DNA of 64,000 nt from Azolla caroliniana (Eukaryota > Polypodiophyta): positions 1,550,001 through 1,614,000 of the forward strand of contig JBHGNT010000020.1 in assembly GCA_043228905.1 (NCBI GenBank), in the 5' to 3' direction. Position 1 is the first letter of the stretch, and each line of letters begins with the position of its first letter. The translations under genes were made by a program, and so were the position numbers. Shown here piece after piece: positions 17,191-28,029 of the stretch. The notes under the pieces were generated by a model, which was not told the DNA's origin, made no database searches, and saw only the letters and a list, made by a program, of their open reading frames with translations.

Positions 17191-17848
17191 TGTCGTGGAG
17201 AAAACCGTCCCTAGGCGGAAACCGGGTATAACATGCGAAAACCGTCCCTTACACGTGGGCACATGTTTTGTTGTATAGTACGTAGGTAGGTACAAGTCGC
17301 TTGGGGCGAAATCCTAGGTAGTACACATTCGGTAGGGAGGAAATCGAGGCGTATCCCTGTCCGAAAGGACAGGGAATAAACATGATGTAACGAGTGGAAG
17401 CAGCCTCCCTCCTTGGGTTATAAAGGAGAGGGAGAAGTGAGAATAAGGGGGGATAGCGGTTTTTGGGAGCGAGGAGGAAGTGTTGTCGGACTGGGGACCG
17501 AGCCCTCTCCTCCATCGTGCGTCGTTCTCTGCAGGATTTTGGACTGAGTTGCCTCTGCTTCGTGGAAAACCCGTGTGCTTCCGGAAGAGGCTCCACAGTG
17601 TAGTTGGGCTGTGTGCGTGCGTGAGCATCGTGTGTGTGTGTGTGTCCACTTGATTTGGGTCCGTCGCCGTCTTGCCGGTTGTAATTGTTGTCGATTGTAT
17701 TTAAGACTTTGTTCTCCGTCTCTTTCCTCCTCTGTGTTTCTACAAGCTGCTCTCTCTCTCTCTCTCCCCCTTCTTTCTCATGCCCCTTGGTTCGAGGCCC
17801 TCGCGGTCCCGCCTCTTTCCCAAACGCGAAGAGTGTAACAACACGACA
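17191..17848 (+). repeat. 3' LTR of the old gypsy element
   Basis: This 658-bp LTR aligns with 1391-2045, with its TATA box at 17419-17424. It ends ACGACA and is followed 17 bp later by an inverted LTR of a related family. Confidence 0.9.
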
Positions 17849-17865
17849 ACGACGACTGACAACGT

Positions 17866-18401
17866 TGTAGAGTTGTTACGCTCTTCGCGTGTGGAAAGAG
17901 GCGGGACCACAGGGGCCTTGAACCAAGGAGCATGGGAAAGAAGAGAGAGAGAGCAGCTTGCAGAAACACAGCGGGAAGAAGAGAGAGAGAACAAAGTCTT
18001 AATTACAAAATCAATAACGATTACAACCGGCAAGCCAGCAACGGACCCAACTCAGGCGAACGCACACACACACGATGCTCACGCACGCACACAACCTGAC
18101 TGAACTATGGAGCCTTTGCCGGAAGCACACGGGCTGTCCACAAAGCAGAGGCAACTCAGTCCGAAATATTGTAGAGAATGACGAACGATGGAGGAGAGAG
18201 CTCGGTCCCCGTCCCACAACACTTCGTCCTCGCTCCCCAAAACGCGATCCTTTCATCCGCCTTCTTCCTTCCCCTTTGTAGGCCGTTGAGGCCTGCCTTT
18301 GCACCCTCGTTTTCATCAATTTTATTCTCTGTCCTTTTGAACGGAGATACTCTTTGATTCCCAAGACATTCAATGCGTCACATCTAGTCTCTTTGCTCCC
18401 A
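17866..18401 (-). repeat. Inverted solo LTR of a related family
   Basis: Read on the minus strand, this stretch aligns with the neighbouring LTRs over the leader, CT tract and the region around the gag-proximal end. It begins TGGGAGC and ends TCTACA (TG...CA). It is about 120 bp shorter because the upstream third is reduced. ACGT flanks both ends (17862-17865 and 18402-18405), a possible partial target duplication. The TATA position has decayed. Confidence 0.7.
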
Positions 18402-18448
18402 ACGTCCTACTCCTAGTTATTTACAAGGTATCAATTGGTGTGGAAAAG

Positions 18449-18663
18449 TGTAGGCCCGGTTCATGCGCCCTGCTTCGTCGATTCCGCTTCTGGCTGGTTT
18501 TCTTCACGACAACGTGCCGGGAATGGCAGAGTTGGCAATTCAGACCATTTCATCTGAACCCTCAGACCACACCATTGTGTCCGATGGTCGACATCACATA
18601 TTACACATCCCAACTCAGCCAAATTGTTGGGATTGTGGCTTTTACGTGATGAAGACTATCTAG
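18449..18663 (+). pseudogene. ULP1/C48-like cysteine protease, Gln-Cys part
   Basis: The frame ending at 18663 contains a Gln (18616-18618) six residues before a Cys in Trp-Asp-Cys-Gly (Cys codon 18634-18636), followed by Phe-Tyr-Val-Met. That is the C-terminal catalytic signature of ULP1-type peptidases, where the Gln helps form the oxyanion hole. A stop (TAG) precedes the frame at about 18450. The His and Asp needed for catalysis lie at 1307 and 1372, before the retrotransposon nest. Confidence 0.55.
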
Positions 18664-18828
18664 ATGTTGGTGGAAGAGTTCTTACGAGGATGGATATCTC
18701 CCACTTTTGTAAGTGTAATTGCAATGCCTTATTCATGTGGATTGTGTATAGATGTGTTCTTATACATATTTGGCGACAGGGCACAGAGATGTGGTTCACC
18801 AAATGCGAAGTTGTGTTGTTCATAAGTG

Positions 18829-18866
<38 letters not shown>

Positions 18867-19811
18867 TCTCACACACATACACACATATATCACATAATCT
18901 TCCGCTTATCAACTAATCACATAATTAGGTACTAATTAATCCTTGATTAATTACTTACCTAATTCTTAACAATAAGATAATAGTGCTAAAGACTGGCGTT
19001 GAACCAGAATGGGTAAACACCAAGCATATCTTCCATAGGATCATGCACGATCGTCACTTGGCATACATGTTGTGGGTCACTTGGCATACATGCATGCATG
19101 CCATTTGGTAGTTATCCATTGTGTCCTATGCCACATAACATTAAATAATAATAATATAAAAATATATTATTAATTGAAAGAAGTGGTTGTAATGGTTAGA
19201 GTGTAAGACTCTTGTTTAAAGCATATAGTTTCAAATCTTGATGTTGACATCATCCCCTCCTCTGAAGATGAGTTCCATGAGTCGCAAGGTAATGAAGATG
19301 AAACTCCTATATAAGTTCAAGGGCACTTGTGACATTCTCTATAGATTCCCATGTTCAATCATCAAGCGTTGTCGTGAAGATCCGTCACTAGGCGCGGATT
19401 GCGAGGCGGAACCGTCGGGGTTCTGGACCGGAAGGATCGAAGTTCGCACCAAGCTTAGTAAGAAAGTATTTAGGATAGATTGAAAGAGAGAAAGAGATTA
19501 AGATTAAACACTTGACTTAGATTGAGAAAGATTGATATGGCCAAGAGAGATATATTGAGATTAAGATTTTAATTCTTGATTTAAGAAACAAGATATATCA
19601 TCAATGAATTTTCTTCTCATTAATTTCTTCGTCCATACATGGATCCATAATACATTTTCATCCATCCTTTTATAGATGCCCCATGCATATGATGCATGTT
19701 TGCCATTTGGCGCTCGTGTATTACATGTGGTGCATGATAACCATGTCACTCATTTTAGCTCTCATGCATAAGAATTTACATGTAAAAGTACGATGATAGA
19801 AATATAATTTC
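18664..19811. other. Non-coding stretch with CT microsatellite
   Basis: A TC run occupies 18831-18863 and passes into a CA/TA-rich tail. A short GC-rich patch occurs at 19370-19450. No protein-coding signal is supported here; short open frames lack recognisable motifs. Confidence 0.6.
19050..19157 (+). repeat. Dispersed repeat, copy 1 (second copy 21016-21095)
   Basis: A block containing CACTTGGCATACATGC and TCCATTGTGTCCTATG recurs at 21016-21095 in the same orientation, followed in both places by a TAAATAATAAT stretch. The family is unknown. Confidence 0.7.
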
Positions 19812-19900
19812 AACTAAATATCTTGGCTTAGTGGTAAGCCAATTGACTCCTAACTTGGAGGTGCAAGGTTTGAATCCTTACTTGTCCTCCTTGTATATGT
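19812..19900 (+). repeat. tRNA-derived SINE-like head
   Basis: TGGCTTAGTGG (19824-19834) matches the RNA polymerase III A box, and GGTTTGAATCC (19867-19877) differs from the B box at one position. The spacing is tRNA-like, but the outer stems do not pair, so this is a SINE head or tRNA pseudogene rather than a tRNA. Confidence 0.5.
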
Positions 19901-20099
19901 ATATATATTTATTTATTTATCTAGTCGCCGGTTCGCCTGATGCCGACGTCGGATGTCATCAGTTACCGGTTTTCTTTTAGTTGTTCTAGACTATCCTTGA
20001 CAACGAGATTGCTTGAGACTTTTGGATATTCGAGCATCATGCAATGAGGATGACATCTTCTGTTTGCAAAGAATAGATTGAGTTATCGTAAGAAAACTC

Positions 20100-20760
20100 A
20101 GACTCATATGTAAGAAATACATCAAATCATCTTGTTGATAGTTGATAATGCAATAGAGGTACTACTCTAATGTTTGATTTGTGCATTCAGTTTGACCATT
20201 GTTTTGAGGATCATAACTTTTACAAGAAATTTTTAGGATCTTAAGTCTGTCCAAAATTTCGCAATAACTTGTGGTTCACGATCACTAATGATTTCATCTG
20301 GAAGGCCATGATGTTTGAAAACGTCTCGAATAACAAGATTTGTCGTTTCATGACTAATAAAAGTCTTTCTACATGGAAGAAAAATGTGTCATTTTTGTAA
20401 AACGATCCGCCATTGTACGAATAACATCATAACCTTTGGAAAATGGGAGATCTGTGATGAAATCCACAGAAATGGATTTCCACAGGCCATCTAGAATGGA
20501 CAATGGTTACAACAAACCATATGGTGGATGTCGAGAAATCTTTGATCGACAACATACATCAAAAGCAGAAGCATAGTCCATGACAAATTGACAAACATGA
20601 GGCCACCAATAGTTTTGGGCAACTAGCTCCAATGTTTTCATAGCTCTAAAATCTCCCACTAATGGCAAATCATGGTAGTGTTGCAAGACTTCGGGTCGAG
20701 AAAGCCCATCGGGAATATAAATATGGTTCTTTCGAAAAAACAACCCATCATGCTAACTAA
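20100..20760 (-). pseudogene. Ty3/gypsy integrase remnant
   Basis: On the minus strand the frame 20743-20507 carries the H2C2 part, with a His pair, Gly-Asp-Phe-Arg, Asn-Tyr-Trp-Trp-Pro and a Cys-Cys near the end. Further along the same strand a degenerate core shows a Ser-Asp-Arg motif. Stops interrupt it throughout. No LTRs are visible nearby. Confidence 0.65.
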
Positions 20761-21640
20761 AGTTCCCATAATCCATACGAGAAAACTTGGAGCGTGAACA
20801 AGAAGCACGATTTGGAATGATGTGGTTTATCTTCAGCACCATTGTCATCTCAGTCTTCGGGTAATACAAGATTTTATTGTCTTCTTGTTTTGTTATTATC
20901 TTCTTTTCATCGAAATCGACATTATCTTCAAAGCTTTGGTCGTGATAGTTTGCACCAGAATGGTTTGACACTAAGTAGATCTTACACTTATATAAAATAC
21001 ATAGGATCGCGAATGATCGCCACTTGGCATACATGCATGCATGCCATTTGGCAATCATCCATTGTGTCCTATGTCACATAACAGTAAATAATAATCGTAT
21101 GAAAACTCTTGTTTAAATGTTACAATTCGAATCTTGATATTGACATTTTGTGACAACATGTAAGACAATAGCCTTAAAGAAACGAGGACTAGGGTCAAGC
21201 ATGCGCTTCTTTTGCACCATCCCACTGCAAGACAATACACATAGGTTCATTAAATGTCATATAGCTCACATAATTTGGAAGTACTTATCGGATATTTGGC
21301 AAGCTTAATAAACCCGTTGTTAATTGAGGCCTTAACAATGGGGTTTTGCTGAGTATGTTCAAAATGGTCCAAATGAAGATCTGGAGATTTTGTTCCAATT
21401 TTTAAGATATTGGGGACTGCAACACAATCGGAATATGCGTAATTCTTCTTTCATGTTTGATAGTGAGATGAGACGAACGCCTATATAAAGAAGTTGAAAG
21501 GCATTCTCGTGTGGAATTTTTGGATGTTAGTGCATGTGGGATTCATTTCCTCGAGTGCATAATATTCAGGTTTTCTAATGGCTTTACAAGATGTTCCTCT
21601 CCCGACATAGGCAGATAAAGAAGACTAAGAAGTCGTAACA
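20761..21640. other. Gene-free stretch
   Basis: Apart from the second copy of the dispersed repeat (21016-21095), nothing recognisable is seen. Confidence 0.5.
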
Positions 21641-21654
21641 AGCAGGAATCAACA

Positions 21655-21880
21655 ATGGTTTGGTTTTGGCTTTGTCCAAACCAAATTGGTTAAGTCGTAA
21701 CCGGTTTGGGAGTTTCCGAACTTGAACCGAACCGGTTGCTAAACCGGATTAGCCAAGCCGAAATTGGTTTGGTTTAGCCCAAATTGGTTTGGTCAAGGAA
21801 GCTCAAGCCTAAACTAAACCGAACCGAACCGAACCGAACCTCCAAACTGTTTAACGGTTCGGTTCAGGCTTAAAATAATT
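21655..21880. repeat. AACCGG/GGTTT-rich element upstream of the MMTAG2-like gene
   Basis: Variants of AACCGGTTTGG and its complement are interleaved, giving self-complementary sequence. A related, more clearly folded copy lies at 31415-31630, upstream of the syntaxin gene. Both share GTTTGGGAGTTTC followed by AACTTGAACC. Confidence 0.65.
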
Positions 21881-21996
21881 GTGTGCTTTAGCCTTTTACC
21901 GAGAAAAAAGAGAGATGCAGAAAGAGAGAGAGACAGAGACGATATTTTGAGGGAGAGAGAGTAAAAAGAAGAGGAAGGGCATTTCGGGAAATAACG

Positions 21997-22028
<32 letters not shown>

Positions 22029-22076
22029 GGCCCCGCGAAACGGCTCTGTCGGGAAACGCTCTGCAGGAAACGGAGA

Positions 22077-23291
22077 ATGTATCATCCCTCTCGCGGTGGA
22101 GTCAGGGGCGGTCGAGATCGTAAGTTAGAACCCTACGTTTGTTTTGATTCCATTCCCTGTTCGATTCTATTCGTTATCTGTCTCGCTGTATGTGTGTGTT
22201 TTGTTGTTCAAACCCTAAATTTCTACGTTGTCGGAATTGTTGCTCGTTTTGATGGTTTCCTTACTCTTCAGACTATCAGTGAATACCTGTTTGTCTTTTC
22301 TGAGTCTTCATTTTATTCCAAACAGGAAAACGGAATTGTTGCTCGTTTTGATGGCTTCCTTACTCTTCAGACTATCAGTGAATACCTGTTTGTCTTTTCT
22401 GAGTCTTCATTTATTCCAAACAGAAAAACATAAATTTGACAATGAATGGATTTAGATTGCCTAATAATTTATATGTTCTTCAGACCATCAAAGATCACTG
22501 TCTGAAAATCATGTGCATAAGCTTTTTTTTTATGTACATCTGTATATGAAGAATAACTTTAGCTTTAGGCTTCTGACTACGCTTGGAGATTGTGTGTGTG
22601 GATGAAAAATCTATGTTGATGTGGAAATTTTGGGGGATGGACAGTTTTGTGGAAATTGCGGGGCATGGACAGTTTTTTGTCAATATCTTTATGCTGATGG
22701 TTGATTAGATAAAGAAGATACCTTTATTCATACATATTCATTGAATGTTGTTGCCCATATTATTGTTCTATTTAAATATTCACTTCTCCTTCCAGGTCTA
22801 ATCACCTTTCTGTATTGCAGAGTTCAATTGGGATGATGTTAAAACTGATAAACACAGGGAGAACTATCTTGGTCATAGTGTTAAAGCTCCTGTGGGAAGG
22901 TGGCAAAAAGGTACAGGTTAATGTATGCCTTCTCTCTATAATGCATTATGCATGACCTTACCTTATTATTATTTTCCTAAAAAAACAGGGAAGGACCTAA
23001 CCTGGTATGCTAGGGATAAAAACTCCGCTTTGAATGCGGACGAGGAAACAAAAGCTGAGATTCAGAGAATTAAAGAGGAAGAAGAGCAGGCAATGAGGGA
23101 AGTTCTTGGCTTAGCTCCAAAAAGGGGAAAACAGTTTCAAGGAAATAGATTGGACAAGCATGAAACTGCGGAGCTGTTAAAGAGAGGGAAAACTGAGGAA
23201 GACCTGTTGCCAGATTATGCACAAGGAGAGCGTATCCAAGGCTTGGGATTTGCCCCGTAAGAATTTAGAATTTAGAATTTTTATCGTCTGC

Positions 23292-23385
<94 letters not shown>

Positions 23386-26300
23386 AACCTTAAAAACATC
23401 TTTTGAATTTTCTCAATCTCATTCCATGCATTAAGAGAGATGGTGCCACCCCATACTTCTACTCCATAAAACAATACTTGAGTTACCATGGCATTGAACA
23501 ACATTAGTTTTACTTCCCATCCACAAGTATCACTTTGGTTGCATTGGTTCTCCAAAAGGTAATATGATTTCCAACCGGCTTGGAGTCTAGAATCAAAGCA
23601 TGCACTCCATTTATTTGTGGCAGGTACATCAATACCAAGATATTTAAAGCTTCGAACAAATTGTATATGTTCACCTCTATATGTGAGCATAGGGGAGAGG
23701 TGTCTTATTAGCTTTTGCAAAATTATCAAAATGATGAATGAGAACAAAGGCCAAAGTTACAAGCCATAATATGATTTGATACCAATATCAGATTAAAGGC
23801 CAAAGAAAAGAAAAATAGTAAAAATCCTATAGCTAGAGACTAAGATGAGATTAAAACCTATAGGGGGTTGACAGATTGCCATTGTTGACAGTGCCATTAA
23901 GAGGATTTTTTTCTTTTTAAGCAATATTTTATTTGATTGCTTGGTCCCCCAATGGTCAATGGTTCCTAAACTGTAGGAGCTATGGTGATAGGCCTAGTGA
24001 CTACCATGTGGTTGATCCATTTAATATTGGGCTCCAATGTGTGTGCGGGTGTGTGCAACGTTTTTGATATAATTTCACTTAGGCCCTACATAAAGTCACT
24101 TAAAAGTGATAAAATGAGTTGGTTGAGATTTGTTGGATGGTGAAATTTTAGTGAAATTGGGGGTTTGAGCAATGTTTTATCTCTCGCAAGCAATTCTGCA
24201 AGCCTGTTCCATGGTTTCATCGATGTGATTTGATCACTTTTTCTTCAAGAAGTGATATTGGGCTAGTTGTGGGTAAAAGTAAGAAAAGCAAAACAATTTT
24301 CTGTGAGTGATTGATCAGAGAGAAGATAGAGGTTACTTTACCTAATCACAAAACTCTATAAGTACCACATGTTTTTGGTGGGTTTCTTCCAAGATAGTGA
24401 GTGTATCTTAATCATTGAGGAAGAATGAGATGAATGGGACCATATTTAAGATACAACTATTAAATGTATCAAAAACCTAGATTTGCAAAGTACATGCATA
24501 TCAATTCCATCTCTCAATCCCAAAGTCTTTAAGATTTTGACCGTTTTGTGTAACCATTACAATGCTCTGAGAAGAAAAGAGAAATTACAGTCTTATGAGG
24601 CACGAAGCCTAGAGGCCAATTCAAAAAAGGTGTTGGGATCCATATCACTAAAACAAATGCAAGTGAAACCTTGGTTGCACGCAATATTTAGTTACCCCAA
24701 GCACCATTGGTTCCCATATTCCATTACTTGTGTAGTGGGCCAATTCCTTGGTTAAAGAGGCAGTAGTATCTCCCTCTTATTTCATAAAAAAAATAGTACA
24801 CTAGCAAACATAATTTCTTCCTCCCCTTGATAATCTTACATCAACATGTATAGATGATGAAATTCTTTAGTTACATCTTTTCTATTTCTATTTACTTTTT
24901 TACTTAGTTACATTTATTTTGATTTGTTATTCTCAAAGATGAGACAACATTTTAAGATGTAATCTCTTGTTTGGTCTCATAGACCATTCTAGCCTCTTAA
25001 AAGATGGTACCGCATCTTACTTTCTTGATGACACAATTGGCAGATTCGTGCTTGTAGAGGTTTGCGGACATATCTACCTACCTGAATCTCTAACTGATGT
25101 GAAGAGTTTTGTAGCTGGCCTATCACACTGCAGAGCGAATGTGATAGATGTATATCCATCTAAGAGGGGCTGATGATGAACTCATCTTCTGATGTGTGTA
25201 AAAAGTGTTCCTTATGTGGGCCACCTTCCAACCAAGAGATGTTCTGGGTTGATCCATGCATGTCCATTATCCAATCATAATATCAGTTTAGATCACTCTA
25301 TTCTTTTCCACTTTGGTCATGTTCAGATGGGGACAATCCAAGCTATATTGGAACATGGTTACTGATTTATGTTTATGCCATGTGACACAAACTGTTGTTA
25401 TGTTTCAGCATACCGACAATGACCATCTCCTTGTTCAACATGTTTTGATGACATAAGTGCAAACCTCGAGTACCTTTGTTTAGGGAGGTTCCAATGCGCG
25501 TGGATATTGGTAATTAATCGGAATAATGATTCATTGATTATTGGGTCTGCTCCATACTCATACAAATTATATCATGGGGCACTAATGCTTTGCTCTTTAT
25601 CATGCGAGCAATCAACCATTGAGGATAAAGATCTCTTCAAATCTCTTTAGTTATTTACCTTGTGAAGACTCAGTCCTACGGTTCTATTCCATAGAGAAGA
25701 GTCAGTGTCACATGCATATCAAGTAACCACAATTAGTTTGTGGTTCTTGGAAGTTTTTGTGTGCACATTGTCTCTCAAGAGCACCAAAGGCTGCATATCC
25801 ATGAGAAAGTTGAGCACAGGCAGCTTCCTGTAAGAGAACGAAGGCCCTTTGAATGATACTCCTAGGTATTTGTAGGATTGTTGTGTGTGCACCATCTTTT
25901 CCTCTCCCAAGAAGAATTCTGGCCCTGATCTCATTACCCATTCCTGAATGGTCTTAAACACCATTAATTTTATCAAGGTTTACCGACAGTTTTAAAGCGT
26001 CTACATGTTCTTTGTAATCCTCTCAGAGAGTCAGAGATCAGCACAACTTTATCAACATGTATTAATATCTGTATGACTATACCTGTTAAGCTCCTGAACG
26101 ATCAAATCTCTCTATGCAATGCAATACCTCATCTATATAAAAACCGAAGAGACTCGGAGATAGTGGACAGCCTCTGAAAACCCATTGGAAGATCACACTT
26201 TTCATAACATGGATTCATATACTGCACACATCCCAATTGCATATATAGGTGATGCCAGAGGCTTCTAGCCACTGCATGGGCCTAGCAAGTGGTATGTGGA

Positions 26301-27806
26301 CAAATTCAAAGCTATGTAGACAATGAATGTGTTTCTCACATTTATGCACTTGGAAGATGGAGTTGTGTTGTTGAGTATGCTTGGTTGTATAGGCTTCTAG
26401 CCACTGCATTGGCCAAGCAAGTGGTATGTGGACAAATTTAAAGCTATGTAACCAATGAATGTGTTTTTCACATTTATGCCCTTGGAAGATGGAGTTGTGT
26501 TGTTGAGTATGCCTTGGTTGTATAGGCTTCATTCAGGTAGATATCAATGGTAAAATGATTACTCTTGAACACAGAATAAAGACTCATGTGTTAGGTGTAA
26601 AGGTTAGCAAGGAATTTATTGCTGTTGTTTCTAATGTAATGAAACATCACTTTTCAGTGTACTCCATCTTTGCAAAGGATATTACTGTATATAAAGTTGA
26701 ATCTAATTTAAATGCATTACACAAAGAAATGGCAACTTTCTTGAATGCATTCAAAAACTGCATTTTGGATTCTCTGCTGGGAGATTTACATCCTGAAAGG
26801 CCCACGAATCATATAATTGATTAATTAATTTATGTATTTTATCAAACAGATTACTTTGCCTCTCATTAAACATTTTTCATGCACTTTTACTCTCGTCCTA
26901 CAATCTAGAGATAAATGTGAGCCCTGATGGTTTGTGAAGCAGATTTTTGTCCCGACCTAATCACGCAATCAATGAGATATGTCAGCACCTAATGGCAGGA
27001 TATTAGGTGTACATAGGCTCCAACTAACTCCCCAAAATGAGGGGAGTTAATTGGTCGAGGTCCCTACCTAACCAGATAACCAAGAAGCTATGCTAAGACC
27101 TATATATTTGGCTTGCTAGATTTGCACATCTTCAGCAAATACTGCTTGATATCAGAGGCAAATTCCTCATGTTGGAGACATCTCAATGTTGGACCCACCA
27201 TTGATGGATATCTTTTGAAGACACCAAATTTAGAAGTACAAACTTTACTAGTTTCTAAGTAGCCTTTAGATAGTTAACTCTCTTTTCAGATTTTTCAGAG
27301 ATGAGGCAAATTTTCAGTTGTAGCCTCATGGTGGGTGACACCATTTTTATCTTTTAGAGACATTTATACATCATTTTTTTCTCTTTCTTTCTAAAGTATA
27401 TACAACTGAACATGGATCATAGGTACCAAATTTCAGAAAATTGTAATGACGATTCTAGCATACTAACGCAGTTTTAATTTTTGATAGGGCACCCCGACAT
27501 TACTCCAATAAAGCTGCACCTTTGCCTCAATCAAATTCAGCTGAGATGACACAAAAACAAGTTGTTAAGCACAGCATGGACGATCGCCCGAAAGAAGAGG
27601 AGCCTCAGAAGGAGGATGATCATGTAGATACCAAAATGAGGAGAAAGTTAGAGAAGAAGGAAGCAAAGGAGAAAAGGAAGGAGGAGAAGAGGGAAGCAAA
27701 GAAGGAAAAGAGGAAGCATAGTTCTACCACTTCTGATGTTGATAAAAGGCATCGTGATGGGAAACGTAGTCGGAGAAAACATGATAATAGTGAGAGCTCA
27801 GGCTAA
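22077..27806 (+). CDS. MMTAG2 / kinase-phosphorylation-domain protein homolog (239 aa, 4 exons)
   Basis: Exons are 22077-22119, 22821-22910, 22989-23256 and 27488-27806; all borders are GT-AG and the total is 720 nt. The N-terminus ([14 protein letters not shown], then [16 protein letters not shown] and GRWQKGKDL) is the conserved block of the family named after human multiple myeloma tumour-associated protein 2. It continues with a Glu-rich helix and [15 protein letters not shown] and QGLGF blocks. The last exon is Lys/Glu-rich with basic runs that could act as nuclear-localisation signals. The molecular role of this family is not well defined; it is probably nuclear. The third intron is 4.2 kb and carries two antisense LINE pieces. 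A CT-rich leader (about 21999-22028) precedes the ATG. Confidence 0.9.
22232..22428 (+). repeat. Recent 99-bp tandem duplication in intron 1
   Basis: 22232-22330 and 22331-22428 are nearly identical (one substitution and two small length changes seen). Both lie wholly within intron 1 of the MMTAG2-like gene. Confidence 0.9.
23296..23380 (+). repeat. GA microsatellite, about 85 bp
   Basis: An uninterrupted AG dinucleotide run starts about 40 bp after the donor of intron 3. Confidence 0.95.
23390..23740 (-). pseudogene. LINE reverse transcriptase remnant (C-terminal part)
   Basis: On the minus strand the frame shows Phe-Lys-Tyr-Leu-Gly-Ile, a typical post-palm strand of plant non-LTR reverse transcriptases, and further on a Phe-Tyr-Gly-Val-Glu-Val-Trp-Gly motif. 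Upstream domains are absent. Confidence 0.6.
25700..26190 (-). pseudogene. Second LINE reverse transcriptase remnant
   Basis: The minus strand reads [10 protein letters not shown] near 26175 and Tyr-Lys-Tyr-Leu-Gly-Val near 25865, the order seen in LINE RT. Stops and shifts separate them. It is distinct from the 23.4-kb fragment. Confidence 0.6.
26260..26530 (+). repeat. Two-copy tandem repeat, about 132-bp period
   Basis: Units begin with GGCTTCTAGCCACTGCAT at 26260 and 26392; a truncated third start is at 26525. It lies inside the large intron. Confidence 0.85.
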
Positions 27807-28029
27807 TGTTCGCTTTCATCAATGGAAGTCTCAGAAGATCTACTCCACATCCTTCAGTGAAAAGATCTACTCTATTGATTTTGCACCTTTGTGCACTTAA
27901 TGTAACTTTGCCCATATACAACAGTGGATACCAACTTATTGGTTGTATGAATGTTATACCTTGTAAGCGAGTTATTACTTGGAAATGTTCCTTTACTAAT
28001 TGGAGCTCCGTCGTCATTTATATAATGGT

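Larger units (their letters stand above)
1391..17848 (+). mobile_element. Old Ty3/gypsy LTR retrotransposon, broken and hosting a younger element
   Basis: The element is bounded by two LTRs (1391-2045 and 17191-17848), both TG...CA. Domain order is gag with CCHC, protease, RT, RNase H, integrase with H2C2, DDE core and GPY/F module, as in Ty3/gypsy. Removing the 9,317 bp of the nested element and its duplicated target leaves about 7.1 kb. Stops and frameshifts occur in nearly every domain, and the LTRs differ at eight sites in their first 150 bp, so it is inactive. No target duplication is visible: the flanks are CGCGG on the left and ACGAC on the right. Confidence 0.9.
23257..27487 (+). other. 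Large third intron of the MMTAG2-like gene
   Basis: It begins GTAAGA and ends TTGATAG. It holds a GA microsatellite, two antisense LINE fragments, a 132-bp tandem repeat and short open frames at 24483-24755, 24967-25173 and 26555-26824 in which no family was recognised. Confidence 0.8.

Noticed and set aside
17565-18373. Open frames across the CT-rich LTR leaders
   Set aside because: They are the same LTR sequence in several orientations, with no conserved protein between copies.
19824-19877. Functional tRNA gene
   Set aside because: A and B boxes are present, but the acceptor arms do not pair, so a SINE head or pseudogene is more likely.
24483-25173. Extra exons of the MMTAG2-like gene in intron 3
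   Set aside because: Joining exon 3 directly to 27488 keeps phase and matches the family; the short frames here have no family similarity.
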